Shown here: piece by piece, positions 39,962 through 49,327 of the stretch
Layout of the letters: the number at the start of each line of letters is the position of its first letter
Numbering within the stretch: the first letter of the stretch is position 1
NCBI GenBank assembly: GCA_027061995.1
Contig: JAMOUT010000012.1
Location: 1 to 59,226, forward strand
DNA: 59,226 nt
DNA from: Candidatus Aminicenantota bacterium
Lineage (GTDB): Bacteria; Acidobacteriota; Aminicenantia; JAMOAD01
Reading direction: 5' to 3'
Translations under genes and position numbers: made by a program
The notes under the pieces: generated by a model
Told to the model about the DNA's origin: nothing
Seen by the model: only the letters and a program-made list of their open reading frames with translations
Database searches by the model: none

Positions 39962-41353
39962 ATGAAAGTAATTATTTTCATTGGGGACGACAGTGTATCA
40001 ATTAGAAAAGTTATACAATTGGCTATAGGTGAAAAAGATTATGAAGTTAAATTTTTTAATGACGGGGACTCTCTTTATGATGCTATTAGTGAGAAAAAAC
40101 CGGATTTTCTTTTTTTAACACCCTCTTTGCCTGGTAAAGGGGTAAATTATCTTTTTGAAAAAGCAAAAGAAAAATACGGAGACGAAACAAAAGTTATTCT
40201 TATGAAAGGAGCTTTTGAAGAGGAAGGGGGTCCTATTAATGAATCTCTTTTTGATTCCGTTCTGTCAAAGCCTTTTTCTTCTGATTCTTTTGAAGAACTG
40301 CTTAATTCTTTTTCAGAGAAAACAAACGATGATTTTTCCTTACCTGAAGAGGATGAAGAATACGGAGAGGATGAAATGGATTTACCGGAAGAAAAGAAAG
40401 AAGAGATACCCCAAATAGAAAAAGAAGATACTCAGTCAAATACAAAAGAAAAACTTTCCATAGGAGATTCCATGGGAATATTTTCGGGAAGAGAGGAAGT
40501 TGCTCCCAATGACGATAAAACAAGAGAGAGTTCTGTTAGTTTACACACGATGAAAGAGCAAGAGGAGCAAGAGGAAGATATTGACAATCCTTTTTTTGAT
40601 GATAGCGGGAAAGATTTGAATTTTTCGGAGACGGCAGAGGAAACAGCTTCGGAAGAAGTTTCCGATAAAGAATCGTTTGATGATATTAAAGATGATTTTT
40701 TTTCGGAAGACAAAGAAGATGTTTCCGTAGAAAAGGCTGAAGAGAATAAAGAAAGTTTTTTTGAAGAGGAAAAAACAGAGGATGTTTTCAATGAGGAGGA
40801 AAGTAAAAAAGAGATAGAGGTGGATTCTTCCGAACCCGAGGAAAAGGAAAAAATGGTTTTTGAGGAACAGGGTTCCGTTGAAAAAGAAGAAGCTGTAGAA
40901 AAGGAAGAGGAGGCAAAAGAAACTGAAACAGAGGAAGTTTTTGAAGAAGAGACAAAAGAAGCGGAAGAGAAGGAACAAATATCAGCCGAAGAGGAATCTG
41001 GCGTAGAGATAGAAGAGAAAGAGTATAAGAAAGATAATTATTATGACAATGAAGATAAGGATATTTCAACTTTTCCGACTCAGAAAGTTGACGAAGATGG
41101 AAAAACAGCGGTTTTTAGGGAAAAAGATTTAAAAGAAGAGTTGGAAAAACAAGAAAAAAAGGAAGAGATAATAAAGGAAGAGAGTGCGACGGACGAGATA
41201 TCAGAAAATAAAGCTTTGGTTGAAAATCAGGTAAAAGAAAAAATAGAAGAGATTTTATGGGAAATAGTTCCCGAGATAGTTGAAAAAGTTATCAGAGAAG
41301 AGATAGATAAAGTTAAGGAAGAATTGGTTTCTCTTAAAGAAGAAGAGGAATAG
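39962..41353 (+). CDS. Pseudo-receiver protein with acidic repeat region
   Basis: A 463-aa protein. Residues 1-120 look like a CheY-type receiver: acidic pair DD at 9-10, and SKPFSS with the conserved Lys near 101. The phosphoacceptor position in PDFLFLTPSLPG carries Thr rather than Asp, so phosphorylation is unlikely. About 125-410 is a disordered, Glu/Ser-rich segment. The tail (about 420-460) is amphipathic: KIEEILWEIVPEIVEKVIREEIDKV. The arrangement recalls FrzS/AglZ-type motility proteins, a weak analogy. Ribosome binding site AGGAGG, own promoter, next to valS. Confidence 0.6.
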   Translation: MKVIIFIGDDSVSIRKVIQLAIGEKDYEVKFFNDGDSLYDAISEKKPDFLFLTPSLPGKGVNYLFEKAKEKYGDETKVILMKGAFEEEGGPINESLFDSVLSKPFSSDSFEELLNSFSEKTNDDFSLPEEDEEYGEDEMDLPEEKKEEIPQIEKEDTQSNTKEKLSIGDSMGIFSGREEVAPNDDKTRESSVSLHTMKEQEEQEEDIDNPFFDDSGKDLNFSETAEETASEEVSDKESFDDIKDDFFSEDKEDVSVEKAEENKESFFEEEKTEDVFNEEESKKEIEVDSSEPEEKEKMVFEEQGSVEKEEAVEKEEEAKETETEEVFEEETKEAEEKEQISAEEESGVEIEEKEYKKDNYYDNEDKDISTFPTQKVDEDGKTAVFREKDLKEELEKQEKKEEIIKEESATDEISENKALVENQVKEKIEEILWEIVPEIVEKVIREEIDKVKEELVSLKEEEE

Positions 41354-41379
41354 AAAACTATAATCAAGGAGAATATTTA

Positions 41380-44016
41380 ATGATTAAAGAATTTGAGAAG
41401 GAGTATATTCCGCAAAAAATAGAGGAAAAATGGTTAAAGTATTGGACTGATAAAGAGCTTTTTAAAGGTGATTCGGAGAGTGAAAATCCAAAGTTTTCAT
41501 TGGTTTTACCTCCTGCCAATGTTACGGGAACATTACACATGGGGCATGCTCTTACTTTTACCATCCCCGATATCATTGTTAAACGAAAAAAGATGATGGG
41601 TTTTAATGTTATGTGGCTTCCGGGAACGGACCATGCGGGAATAGCCACTCAAATAGTTGTTGAAAGAGAGCTTGCAAAAGAGGGTTTAAAAAAAGAGGAT
41701 CTCGGAAGGGAAAAATTTCTTGAAAAAGTATGGCAGTGGAAAGAAAAGAGCGAGAAGAGAATTTTAACACAGCTTAAAACTCTCGGACTTTCCCTTGATT
41801 GGTCAAGATATAGGTTTACCCTTGATGAACAACTCTCAAAAGCGGTTAAAAGAGTTTTTGTGAAATTATATAAAAAGGGTCTTATTTATAAAGGAAACTA
41901 TATGGTGAATTGGTGTCCGAGATGTAAAACAGCTCTTTCCGATCTTGAAGTTACATACAAAGAGGAAAAAGGTAAATTATATTATCTTAAATACCCTGTT
42001 AAAGGGGAAGGAAAATTTTTAATAGTCGCTACCACAAGACCTGAAACAATGCTCGGAGATACAGGAGTTGCCGTTCATCCTGAAGATGAAAGATATAAGG
42101 ATTTAATAGGAAAACGGATTGTTTTACCTATTGTCGGAAGAGAGATTCCCGTAATTTCCGATGAATTGGTTGAAAAAGATTTTGGAACAGGGGCGGTTAA
42201 AGTTACCCCTGCTCATGACCCTAATGATTTTGAGATGGGTAAAAAACATGATTTACAATTCATTAAAATAATAGATGAAAACGGTTATATGACAAAAGAA
42301 GCCGGAGAGGATTTTAAAGGGTTAAAAAGAGAGGAAGCAAGGGATAAAGTGCTTGAACTTTTTAAGGAAAAAGGGCTTCTTGAAAAAGAGGAGGAATATG
42401 TTCATTCTGTGGGACATTGTCAGAGATGCGGAACAATCGTTGAACCTCTTGTTTCAAACCAATGGTTTGTCAGTATAAAACCTCTTGCTGAACCTGCAAT
42501 TAAAGCGGTTGAAGAAGAAAAGATAAAATTTATCCCTTCAAATTGGGCGAAAACCTATTTTGAGTGGATGTATAATATCAGGGACTGGTGTATTTCAAGG
42601 CAACTTTGGTGGGGACATCAAATCCCTGTTTTTTACTGTAAAGAGTGTGGAAACATTATTGTTGAAGAGGAAACCCCTGAAAAATGTTTAAAATGCGGGA
42701 GCTCTGATATTTATCAGGAACAGGATGTTCTTGATACATGGTTTTCTTCCGCCCTTTGGCCTTTTTCAACTCTCGGTTGGCCTGAAGAAACCGATGATTT
42801 AAAAACTTTTTATCCCACCGATCTTATGGCTACAGGTTTTGATATCATCTTTTTTTGGGTTGCAAGAATGATTATGATGGGTATTGAATTCGGGGGGGAT
42901 ATCCCCTTTAAAGAGGTTTTGATAAACGGATTGATTAGAGATGAACACGGACAGAAGATGAGTAAAACTAAGGGAAATGTCATAGACCCCCTTGATATGA
43001 TTGAAAAATACGGCTCTGATGCATTAAGATTTACACTTGCAATGAATGCTGTTCCCGGAATGGATATCTCTATTTCCGAAAGTAGAATGAAAGGATATAA
43101 AGCTTTCGGGAATAAGCTTTGGAATGCGGCGAGATTTGTTTTTATGAACAGGGAAAAGATAGAGGTTAATGATTATGTTATTGATAAGGATTCTTTAAAC
43201 ATAGAAGACAGATGGATTTTATCCTTGCTGCAGAAACTTAAAAAAGATGTTAATAATGCTCTTGAAGAATATAAAATTTATAAAGCCGCCGACAGTCTTT
43301 ATCATTTTGTGTGGCATCAATTCTGCGATTGGTATATAGAGCTTTCGAAAAAAGGGTTAAGAGAGAACAATAAAAACACAATAAAAGTATTATTATTGGT
43401 TTTAAAAGAGATTTTACAACTTCTTTTCCCTTTTTTACCTTTTCTTACGGAAGAGGTATGGGATAGGTTCTCTTTTTCAAAAGAGAGTATTGTTTTGTCT
43501 GAATATCCTCAGGAAAACAGTGTTTTTATTGATTCTGACAGTGAAAAAAAGATGGAATATCTGATAGAGCTTGTTTCTTCCGTAAGAAAAAGCAGAGCTG
43601 AAGCCGGAATAAACCCCTCTTCCTATATTAATCTTATAATTGTAAGTTCTGACAAAGAGACGGAAAAACTTTTTATTGAGAACAGTGAAAATATAAAAAA
43701 TTTAGTAAAATGCAGAGAACTTTTGATAGAAAAAAAAGAACCGAGGGGCAAATTTCTTAAAGGGGTTTCTCATAAATGGCTGTTTTTCATTCCTGTCGAA
43801 GGACTCCTTGATGTGGAAAAAGAGATTAATCGTCTTTTAAAGGAGATTAAAAAAGCTGAAGTTGAGATTATATCAATTGAGGGAAGATTAAAAAACAAAA
43901 AATTTCTTGATAAAGCACCTGAAAAAGTTATTGAAATGACAAAAAAGAAAAAAGTTGAAACCTCCGAAAAACTTGAGAAACTCAAGTCAACTTTAGAAAC
44001 TTTTAAAGAGATTTAA
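41380..44016 (+). CDS. valS: Valyl-tRNA synthetase
   Basis: Class I aminoacyl-tRNA synthetase (878 aa). PPANVTGTLHMGHALT includes the HIGH motif as HMGH, and GQKMSKTKGNVIDP the KMSKS motif. An inserted editing domain (about 190-340) has TTRPETMLGDT. Zinc knuckles include CPRCKTALSD and CKECGNI with a second CLKCGSSD. The C-terminal coiled coil (about 810-870) is complete. Ribosome binding site AAGGAG. Confidence 0.97.
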   Translation: MIKEFEKEYIPQKIEEKWLKYWTDKELFKGDSESENPKFSLVLPPANVTGTLHMGHALTFTIPDIIVKRKKMMGFNVMWLPGTDHAGIATQIVVERELAKEGLKKEDLGREKFLEKVWQWKEKSEKRILTQLKTLGLSLDWSRYRFTLDEQLSKAVKRVFVKLYKKGLIYKGNYMVNWCPRCKTALSDLEVTYKEEKGKLYYLKYPVKGEGKFLIVATTRPETMLGDTGVAVHPEDERYKDLIGKRIVLPIVGREIPVISDELVEKDFGTGAVKVTPAHDPNDFEMGKKHDLQFIKIIDENGYMTKEAGEDFKGLKREEARDKVLELFKEKGLLEKEEEYVHSVGHCQRCGTIVEPLVSNQWFVSIKPLAEPAIKAVEEEKIKFIPSNWAKTYFEWMYNIRDWCISRQLWWGHQIPVFYCKECGNIIVEEETPEKCLKCGSSDIYQEQDVLDTWFSSALWPFSTLGWPEETDDLKTFYPTDLMATGFDIIFFWVARMIMMGIEFGGDIPFKEVLINGLIRDEHGQKMSKTKGNVIDPLDMIEKYGSDALRFTLAMNAVPGMDISISESRMKGYKAFGNKLWNAARFVFMNREKIEVNDYVIDKDSLNIEDRWILSLLQKLKKDVNNALEEYKIYKAADSLYHFVWHQFCDWYIELSKKGLRENNKNTIKVLLLVLKEILQLLFPFLPFLTEEVWDRFSFSKESIVLSEYPQENSVFIDSDSEKKMEYLIELVSSVRKSRAEAGINPSSYINLIIVSSDKETEKLFIENSENIKNLVKCRELLIEKKEPRGKFLKGVSHKWLFFIPVEGLLDVEKEINRLLKEIKKAEVEIISIEGRLKNKKFLDKAPEKVIEMTKKKKVETSEKLEKLKSTLETFKEI

Positions 44017-44055
44017 TTTTTTTTCTTGCATAAACCTTCAAATATTTTTTAAAAG

Positions 44056-44064
44056 TGTTATAAT
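44056..44064 (+). promoter_or_regulatory. Extended -10 promoter of the S9 peptidase
   Basis: TGTTATAAT is a TGn extended -10. No good -35 lies 17 bp upstream. The same 9-mer is used at 51397-51405 and 56180-56188. Confidence 0.5.
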
Positions 44065-44087
44065 TTTTAATGTTTTAGGAGGTTATT

Positions 44088-46643
44088 ATGAAAAACAGAA
44101 AAATTATTTCATTCATCTTTTTTTTATTCGTTTTTTTAAATTTAACTTTTTCTCAAAACAAAGATACGAAGATAAAAGAATGGCTGGTTTTGAGAGATAT
44201 TCCGGCAACAATTCCGGTTTTTTCGCAAATCGATAAAAAAGATTTTATAAAAACCTTTTTTGAAACAAATTATTTTAATTTTAAAAATAAAATATTTTCT
44301 CTCGGCAAAAAGCAGTTTGAAATTAAAGGGAAGAAATATGTTTGGGAAAAAATTATTTCTTTTGATAATCTTTTAAAAGTGAAAAAAACCCGTATAAATT
44401 TTCTTGCAACATATATTGATACTGATAGATATACAGAGGGGAAAATAGTATATACGGGATATTATCCTGTTGAGATTTTTTTGGATGGCAAAACCATAAT
44501 GAAAAACAGACAATACGGAGAAATAAAGACAAACTTGGAAAAAAGAGTTAAATTAATAAACGGAAAACATCTTGTTTTTGTTAAAACAATACTCTTCCCT
44601 GAGGAAAAAAACAAAGAAAGAGAATTTTCAATCTCTTTTGTTCCCGATAATGGTTTTAAAAAAGCAAAAATAATGTTTTCTCTTTCTCCCCGAAAAAGAA
44701 TCTCCTTAAAAGAGATTCTTGATGTGGAAACCCCTTCTTGGACTAAAATTTCTCCGAACGGAAAGTTGTTTGCTCTTTCTTTAAGAAAAAGAATGGATGG
44801 AAAACTTATAAGTTGGATAGAGTTAAGAGAAACAAAAACAGGAAGGATATTTACCTCCTTTAAAGGTTTGAACGGGATAAGTAATTTTAAATGGCGACCC
44901 GACGGAAAAAGCTTTTCTTTTATAAAAAGGGAGAATAATAAAACGGTTTTTTATCTTTCAAGTTTAAAAGGGGAAACAAGAGTTTTATACAGAAGCTCCC
45001 AAAAGATTCAAAATTATTATTGGACACCCGACTGTAAAAAGATAATCTTTTCCGTGGGAGAGAACAGAAAAGAATATATCAATGGTGTTAAACAAATGCT
45101 TAGCACCGAAGACAGACAAAGGGGAAACAGAAACAAGAGTTTTTTATATGTTTTATATATCAACGGGGGTTTTGTGGAAAGATTAACCTCTGAAAAATCA
45201 AGTTTTCTTCTTGATATTAATAGAAAAGGGGATAAAATCCTTTTTTCCGTAATGGGTATTGATTATAAAAAGAGACCTTATACCTTTTCCTCTTTTTACA
45301 CTTTGAATCTTAATACTTTTGATAAGAAAAAATTATTTGATTCCTATTGGGCAAATTATGCGGTATGGTTAAATGATGAAAATTTGGTGGTTTTGGGAGG
45401 ACCCGATAGTTTCGGAGGTATTGGGAGAAATCTTGAAGAGGGTGTTATTGCAAATGATTATGATATTCAGGCATATCTATATAATATTAATACAGCAAAA
45501 GTTTTCCCCGTAACGAAAGAATTCAAACCCTCTGTTGATAATATTAAGGTTACTAAAAAAGGAAAAGAAGTGGTTTTTACAGTAATCGACAGATCCTATA
45601 AAACAGTGTTTGTATATAATGTGGCAAAAAAGAGATTCAAGAAGATAGATGGAAAAAAGGAGATAATAAACTCTTTTTCAATTTCCAACGGAGGGGACAA
45701 AGCTGTTTTCATAGGAAACAATTCAAATACACCTCCGCAAATCTTTTCAATTGATATAGGGAAAAACAGAGTTAAAAGAGTTTATTATCCGGCAAAAGAG
45801 TTTTTTTCAATCATAGATTTCGGTAAAGTCGAGAATTGGGATTTTAAGAATGAAAACGGGGAGACCATTATAGGAAGAATCTATTACCCCCCGAACTATA
45901 AAGACGGGGAAAAATATCCCCTGATTATATATTATTACGGAGGAACCTTTCCGGTCGAAAGAACTTTCGGAGGAAGGTATCCTAAAAATTATTGGGCTGC
46001 AAACGGATACATTGTATATGTTTTGCAACCGAGAGGAGCAACAGGTTTCGGGCAGAAGTTTTCATCTTATCATGTTAATGACTGGGGAAAATATTCGGCG
46101 AAAGACATCTTGGAGGGAGCGAAAAAATTTCTGAAAGCACATCCTTTTGTGAAAAAAGATAAAGTTGGAATTATCGGTGCTTCTTACGGTGGTTTTATGA
46201 CAGAGTATCTTGTAACAAAAACAGATATGTTTGCCGCTGCAATATCTCATGCGGGAATCTCCCTTTTACCCCATTATTGGGGGGAAGGTTATTGGGGATA
46301 TTCATATAGTGCCGTGGCAACCGCAAATAGTTTTCCTTGGAATAGAAAAGATATCTATGTTGAAAGAAGTCCCCTCTTTAATGCGGATAAAATTAAGACT
46401 CCACTACTGCTTTTACACGGGCAGGTTGATACTAATGTTCCCACGGGGGAGAGCGATCAACTATATACAGCTCTGAAACTTTTGGGAAGAACAGTGGAAT
46501 ATATAAAAATAAAAGGACAAAACCATTGGATTATGGAATATAATAAAAGAAAGGTGTGGAGTAAAACAATAATAGCTTGGTTTGACAGATGGTTGAAAAA
46601 CCAGCCCGAATATTGGTATTCTATGTATAAAAAAACAGATTAA
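44088..46643 (+). CDS. Secreted S9 family (prolyl oligopeptidase-like) peptidase
   Basis: An 851-aa serine peptidase exported through an N-terminal signal peptide (about 1-22, ending near FSQ). Residues 200-560 form a beta-propeller with WD-like repeats (for example SPNGKLFALSLRK, TPDCKKIIFS). The alpha/beta hydrolase domain (about 600-850) has the nucleophile GASYGG, Asp in HGQVDTNVPTGES and His in GQNHWI. It probably cleaves peptides in the periplasm or outside. Ends 3 bp from convergent kbl without a terminator. Confidence 0.92.
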   Translation: MKNRKIISFIFFLFVFLNLTFSQNKDTKIKEWLVLRDIPATIPVFSQIDKKDFIKTFFETNYFNFKNKIFSLGKKQFEIKGKKYVWEKIISFDNLLKVKKTRINFLATYIDTDRYTEGKIVYTGYYPVEIFLDGKTIMKNRQYGEIKTNLEKRVKLINGKHLVFVKTILFPEEKNKEREFSISFVPDNGFKKAKIMFSLSPRKRISLKEILDVETPSWTKISPNGKLFALSLRKRMDGKLISWIELRETKTGRIFTSFKGLNGISNFKWRPDGKSFSFIKRENNKTVFYLSSLKGETRVLYRSSQKIQNYYWTPDCKKIIFSVGENRKEYINGVKQMLSTEDRQRGNRNKSFLYVLYINGGFVERLTSEKSSFLLDINRKGDKILFSVMGIDYKKRPYTFSSFYTLNLNTFDKKKLFDSYWANYAVWLNDENLVVLGGPDSFGGIGRNLEEGVIANDYDIQAYLYNINTAKVFPVTKEFKPSVDNIKVTKKGKEVVFTVIDRSYKTVFVYNVAKKRFKKIDGKKEIINSFSISNGGDKAVFIGNNSNTPPQIFSIDIGKNRVKRVYYPAKEFFSIIDFGKVENWDFKNENGETIIGRIYYPPNYKDGEKYPLIIYYYGGTFPVERTFGGRYPKNYWAANGYIVYVLQPRGATGFGQKFSSYHVNDWGKYSAKDILEGAKKFLKAHPFVKKDKVGIIGASYGGFMTEYLVTKTDMFAAAISHAGISLLPHYWGEGYWGYSYSAVATANSFPWNRKDIYVERSPLFNADKIKTPLLLLHGQVDTNVPTGESDQLYTALKLLGRTVEYIKIKGQNHWIMEYNKRKVWSKTIIAWFDRWLKNQPEYWYSMYKKTD

Positions 46644-46646
46644 GTT

Positions 46647-47873
46647 TTAACCTTTATATTTTTTTATAACATTTAGAACAAAATCTATATCATAAGAGGT
46701 GTGGTCAGCATTAATCTGAAAACGGATTTCTTCATCCCCTCTCGGAACAACAGGATAATTCAATCCCGTTGCAAGGACACCGTTTTCAAGAAGATGTTTG
46801 ACAATTTCCGCTGTTTTTTTTGTATCTCTGACAAGAAGGGGAACAATGGGATGATCGCTCTCAATGATTTCAAGTCCGAGATTTTTCAGTCCGCTTTCAA
46901 ACCTTTTTGTCAGTTCTCTTAAATACTCAAGTCTCTTTTTCCCTTTTTTGCTATCGAGAAAATCAATTACATACAATGCTGTTGCAGCCTCGGCTACTGT
47001 TATCGGATTTGAATAAACATAAGTTATCGCTTTTTCTCTGAGGTAACGGGTTATTGTTTTATTGGAAGTTATATATCCTCCGTTTACTCCGTAAGCTTTC
47101 CCGAGAGTTCCTATTAGGATATCGATTTCTTTTGCATTTGTATATTCTTCTGTTCCTCTTCCGGTTTTTCCGAAAGCCCCTACTCCGTGCGAATCATCCA
47201 CAACAGTGATTATGTTTTCCTCAAAATGCTTATCATATTTTTTAACGATTTCCGAAATTTTATCAAGCGGAGCATAATCCCCTCTCATACTGAAAATACC
47301 GTCCGTTACAACAATCACCCTTTTTCCTTTGCCTATGGAGTTTTTAAGTTGTTCTTCAAGCCCCTCCATATCAAGATGTTTATATATATGTTTTTCCAAA
47401 GGTCTTGATAATCTTATGGCATTTATTATGCAATTATGATTTAGTTCATCACTTATGACGATAGTTTCCTTTGAGATTAAAGAGGAGAGAACACCTATTA
47501 CAGTGGTATATGCAGCACTATATATCATTGCGTCTTCTCTTCCGTGAAATTTTGCCAATCTTTTTTCCAAGTCCCTGTGCGGTTTGTAGGTGCCATTTAT
47601 AAATCTGACAGCTCCGGGACCTACCCCATATTCTTCCGCCGCTTTTTCCTCAATTTTTATAACATCATCCCTTAGAGCCATTCCAAGATATGAATTGGAA
47701 TTCATTCTTATAAACTCTTTCTCACCAAAACCTTTTAGAAAAAAACGGGGTCCCTTTTCACCCGAGGGTTTTTTTACTTTTGTGATTATTAGCTCTTTTC
47801 CTTTTGCCGTTCCTTTTTCTTCAAGTTCCTTTAATTCATTTGCCAAAACCTTTGTAAATTTGTCTATGGGCAT
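46647..47873 (-). CDS. kbl: Glycine C-acetyltransferase (2-amino-3-ketobutyrate CoA ligase)
   Basis: PLP enzyme of the alpha-oxoamine synthase family (408 aa). With Tdh it turns threonine into glycine and acetyl-CoA. NSNSYLGMA near the N-terminus, DDSHGVGAFGKTGRGTEE, and the PLP lysine in GTLGKAYGVNGGY are diagnostic. A related 8-amino-7-oxononanoate synthase is possible, but adjacency to tdh decides. A 15-bp longer-than-usual N-terminus is present. Ribosome binding site GGAGG. Confidence 0.92.
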   Translation of the reverse strand: MPIDKFTKVLANELKELEEKGTAKGKELIITKVKKPSGEKGPRFFLKGFGEKEFIRMNSNSYLGMALRDDVIKIEEKAAEEYGVGPGAVRFINGTYKPHRDLEKRLAKFHGREDAMIYSAAYTTVIGVLSSLISKETIVISDELNHNCIINAIRLSRPLEKHIYKHLDMEGLEEQLKNSIGKGKRVIVVTDGIFSMRGDYAPLDKISEIVKKYDKHFEENIITVVDDSHGVGAFGKTGRGTEEYTNAKEIDILIGTLGKAYGVNGGYITSNKTITRYLREKAITYVYSNPITVAEAATALYVIDFLDSKKGKKRLEYLRELTKRFESGLKNLGLEIIESDHPIVPLLVRDTKKTAEIVKHLLENGVLATGLNYPVVPRGDEEIRFQINADHTSYDIDFVLNVIKKYKG

Positions 47874-47894
47874 TTCATCCTCCTTTATTTTTTA

Positions 47895-48932
47895 TTATGA
47901 AAGAATCACTTTTCCCGCTTTTCCCTCCTCCATCAATAAAAGCCCCTTTTCAATATCTTCCATAGGCATTCTGTGTGTTATTATCGGAGAAAGGTCTAAT
48001 TTTCCGCTTCTTAGTAATCCGTCCATTCTATACCATGTATCATACATCTTTCTTCCGTTAACACCTTTAATCGTAATCCCTTTGAAAATAATAAGTTCGT
48101 TTATATCGAGAGAAACATCTTTATTAAAAATTCCGAGAAGAACCAATATTCCCCCCTTTCTAATTGCTTTTAATCCGTCTATCAGAGCGGGTGTTGCTCC
48201 GGACATCTCCAGAACATTGTCAACCCCCTCTCCGTCAGTAAGCTCCATAATTTTTTCCACAAGATTCTCTTTCAGCGGATTAACAAGAATGTCCGCACCG
48301 AGTTTTTTTGCAAGATCCCGTCTGTATTCATTTGGTTCGGAGACTATTACAAGAGAAGCACCCGCTGCCTTGGCTATTCCCGCAGCCATTGCGCCTATGG
48401 GTCCGGCTCCCGTTATCAAAACCGTTTTCGTAGGTATATCCCCTTCAAAAACAGTATGAACAGCATTTCCGAAAGGATCATATATTGCAAAAAGTTCTTC
48501 GGGTATATCTTTTTTCACTCTCCAAAGATTTATGGAGGGAACAGCCACGAAATCAGCAAAAGCTCCGTTAGCATCGACTCCGAGAATTTTCACATTTTCA
48601 CAAAGATGAGCTTTTCCCGTTCTGCAAAGATAACAATGATTACAAACAACATGCATCTCCGCTGTTACAAGCTCTCCTGTTTTATACTCTTTAACCTCTT
48701 TTCCCTTTTCAACAATCTCTCCGTAAAATTCATGTCCTATTATAACAGGGAGTTTTAATCTGTTTTCAGACCATTTATTCCATTGATAGATATGCAAATC
48801 TGTTCCGCAAATAGCTCTTTTTTTTACTTTTATCAAAACCTCATTGTCTTTTATTTTCGGGATTTCAGACTCGGAAACAGTGATACCCCTTTCAGGCTTT
48901 GTTTTTTTTATGGCTCTCATTTTTTCAGACAT
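47895..48932 (-). CDS. tdh: L-threonine 3-dehydrogenase
   Basis: Zinc medium-chain dehydrogenase (345 aa) oxidising threonine to 2-amino-3-ketobutyrate with NAD+. Catalytic zinc ligands in CGTDLHIY and GHEFYGE; structural zinc cysteines in CNHCYLCRTGKAHLC (four Cys). NAD fold: TGAGPIGAMA. Start 48932 follows AGGAGGT. A strong promoter precedes it and kbl follows 21 bp on. Confidence 0.95.
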   Translation of the reverse strand: MSEKMRAIKKTKPERGITVSESEIPKIKDNEVLIKVKKRAICGTDLHIYQWNKWSENRLKLPVIIGHEFYGEIVEKGKEVKEYKTGELVTAEMHVVCNHCYLCRTGKAHLCENVKILGVDANGAFADFVAVPSINLWRVKKDIPEELFAIYDPFGNAVHTVFEGDIPTKTVLITGAGPIGAMAAGIAKAAGASLVIVSEPNEYRRDLAKKLGADILVNPLKENLVEKIMELTDGEGVDNVLEMSGATPALIDGLKAIRKGGILVLLGIFNKDVSLDINELIIFKGITIKGVNGRKMYDTWYRMDGLLRSGKLDLSPIITHRMPMEDIEKGLLLMEEGKAGKVILS

Positions 48933-48956
48933 TGCGACCTCCTACTATTACTCAAA

Positions 48957-48985
48957 ATAATAATCCAAGAGCAAGAGATTGTCAA
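48957..48985 (-). promoter_or_regulatory. tdh-kbl promoter
   Basis: On the minus strand: TTGACA (48980-48985), 17-bp spacer, TATTAT (48957-48962). Identical in layout to the rpmH promoter. Confidence 0.75.
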
Positions 48986-49073
48986 GATTGGGACAAACTT
49001 CCGAAAACAACAAAGATGGAAAAAGAAGAAAACAATAATAAAACAATAAAATTTAAAAAAGTATTTATTCCCT

Positions 49074-49104
49074 TGATTAATCAACCTTTATCATTATTTG
49101 ATAA
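49074..49104. promoter_or_regulatory. Operator-like palindromes
   Basis: TTGATTAATCAA (49074-49085) is a perfect 12-bp palindrome, followed by TATCA-N5-TGATA (49090-49104). Both share a TGAT/ATCA half-site and overlap or abut the promoter at 49099. This is a candidate repressor site for the island genes downstream. Confidence 0.45.
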
Positions 49105-49128
49105 ACACCTTTTGATATGCTTATATTA
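49099..49128 (+). promoter_or_regulatory. Promoter of the island's first gene
   Basis: TTGATA (49099-49104), 18-bp spacer, TATATT (49123-49128), followed by AAGGAG and the ATG at 49149. Confidence 0.5.
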
Positions 49129-49148
49129 TTAAGTTATAAGGAGATTTT

Positions 49149-49262
49149 ATGGGTAAGTTAAAAGAATTTTATGATACTGCAACGGAAAAAGGCAAAAGAT
49201 GTATTGAGAGATTCTTCAAAACACTGGAAGAAAAAAAGTTTGTGAGGATTAATTTTGAGTAA
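49149..49262 (+). CDS. Small hypothetical protein (37 aa)
   Basis: ATG with a strong AAGGAG ribosome binding site seven bases upstream opens a 37-codon frame rich in Lys and Glu with likely helices (begins MGKLKEFYDTATEKGKRC). It ends with TAA 65 bp before the DnaE-like gene. No family is recognised. It may be a small protein of the island or the remnant of a longer gene. Confidence 0.5.
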   Translation: MGKLKEFYDTATEKGKRCIERFFKTLEEKKFVRINFE

Positions 49263-49327
49263 AATATCTCCTTGCAAAAAAGTGTTATTTCTGATAATTT
49301 TTAAAATGTTGAAACCGGAGACAAATA

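Noticed and set aside
40541-40978. Minus-strand 145-aa frame opposite the acidic region
   Set aside because: It is the antisense shadow of Glu codons (Phe/Leu rich, no ribosome binding site).
47590-48459. Plus-strand 289-aa frame across kbl/tdh
   Set aside because: Antisense to two well-supported genes and lacks any family feature.
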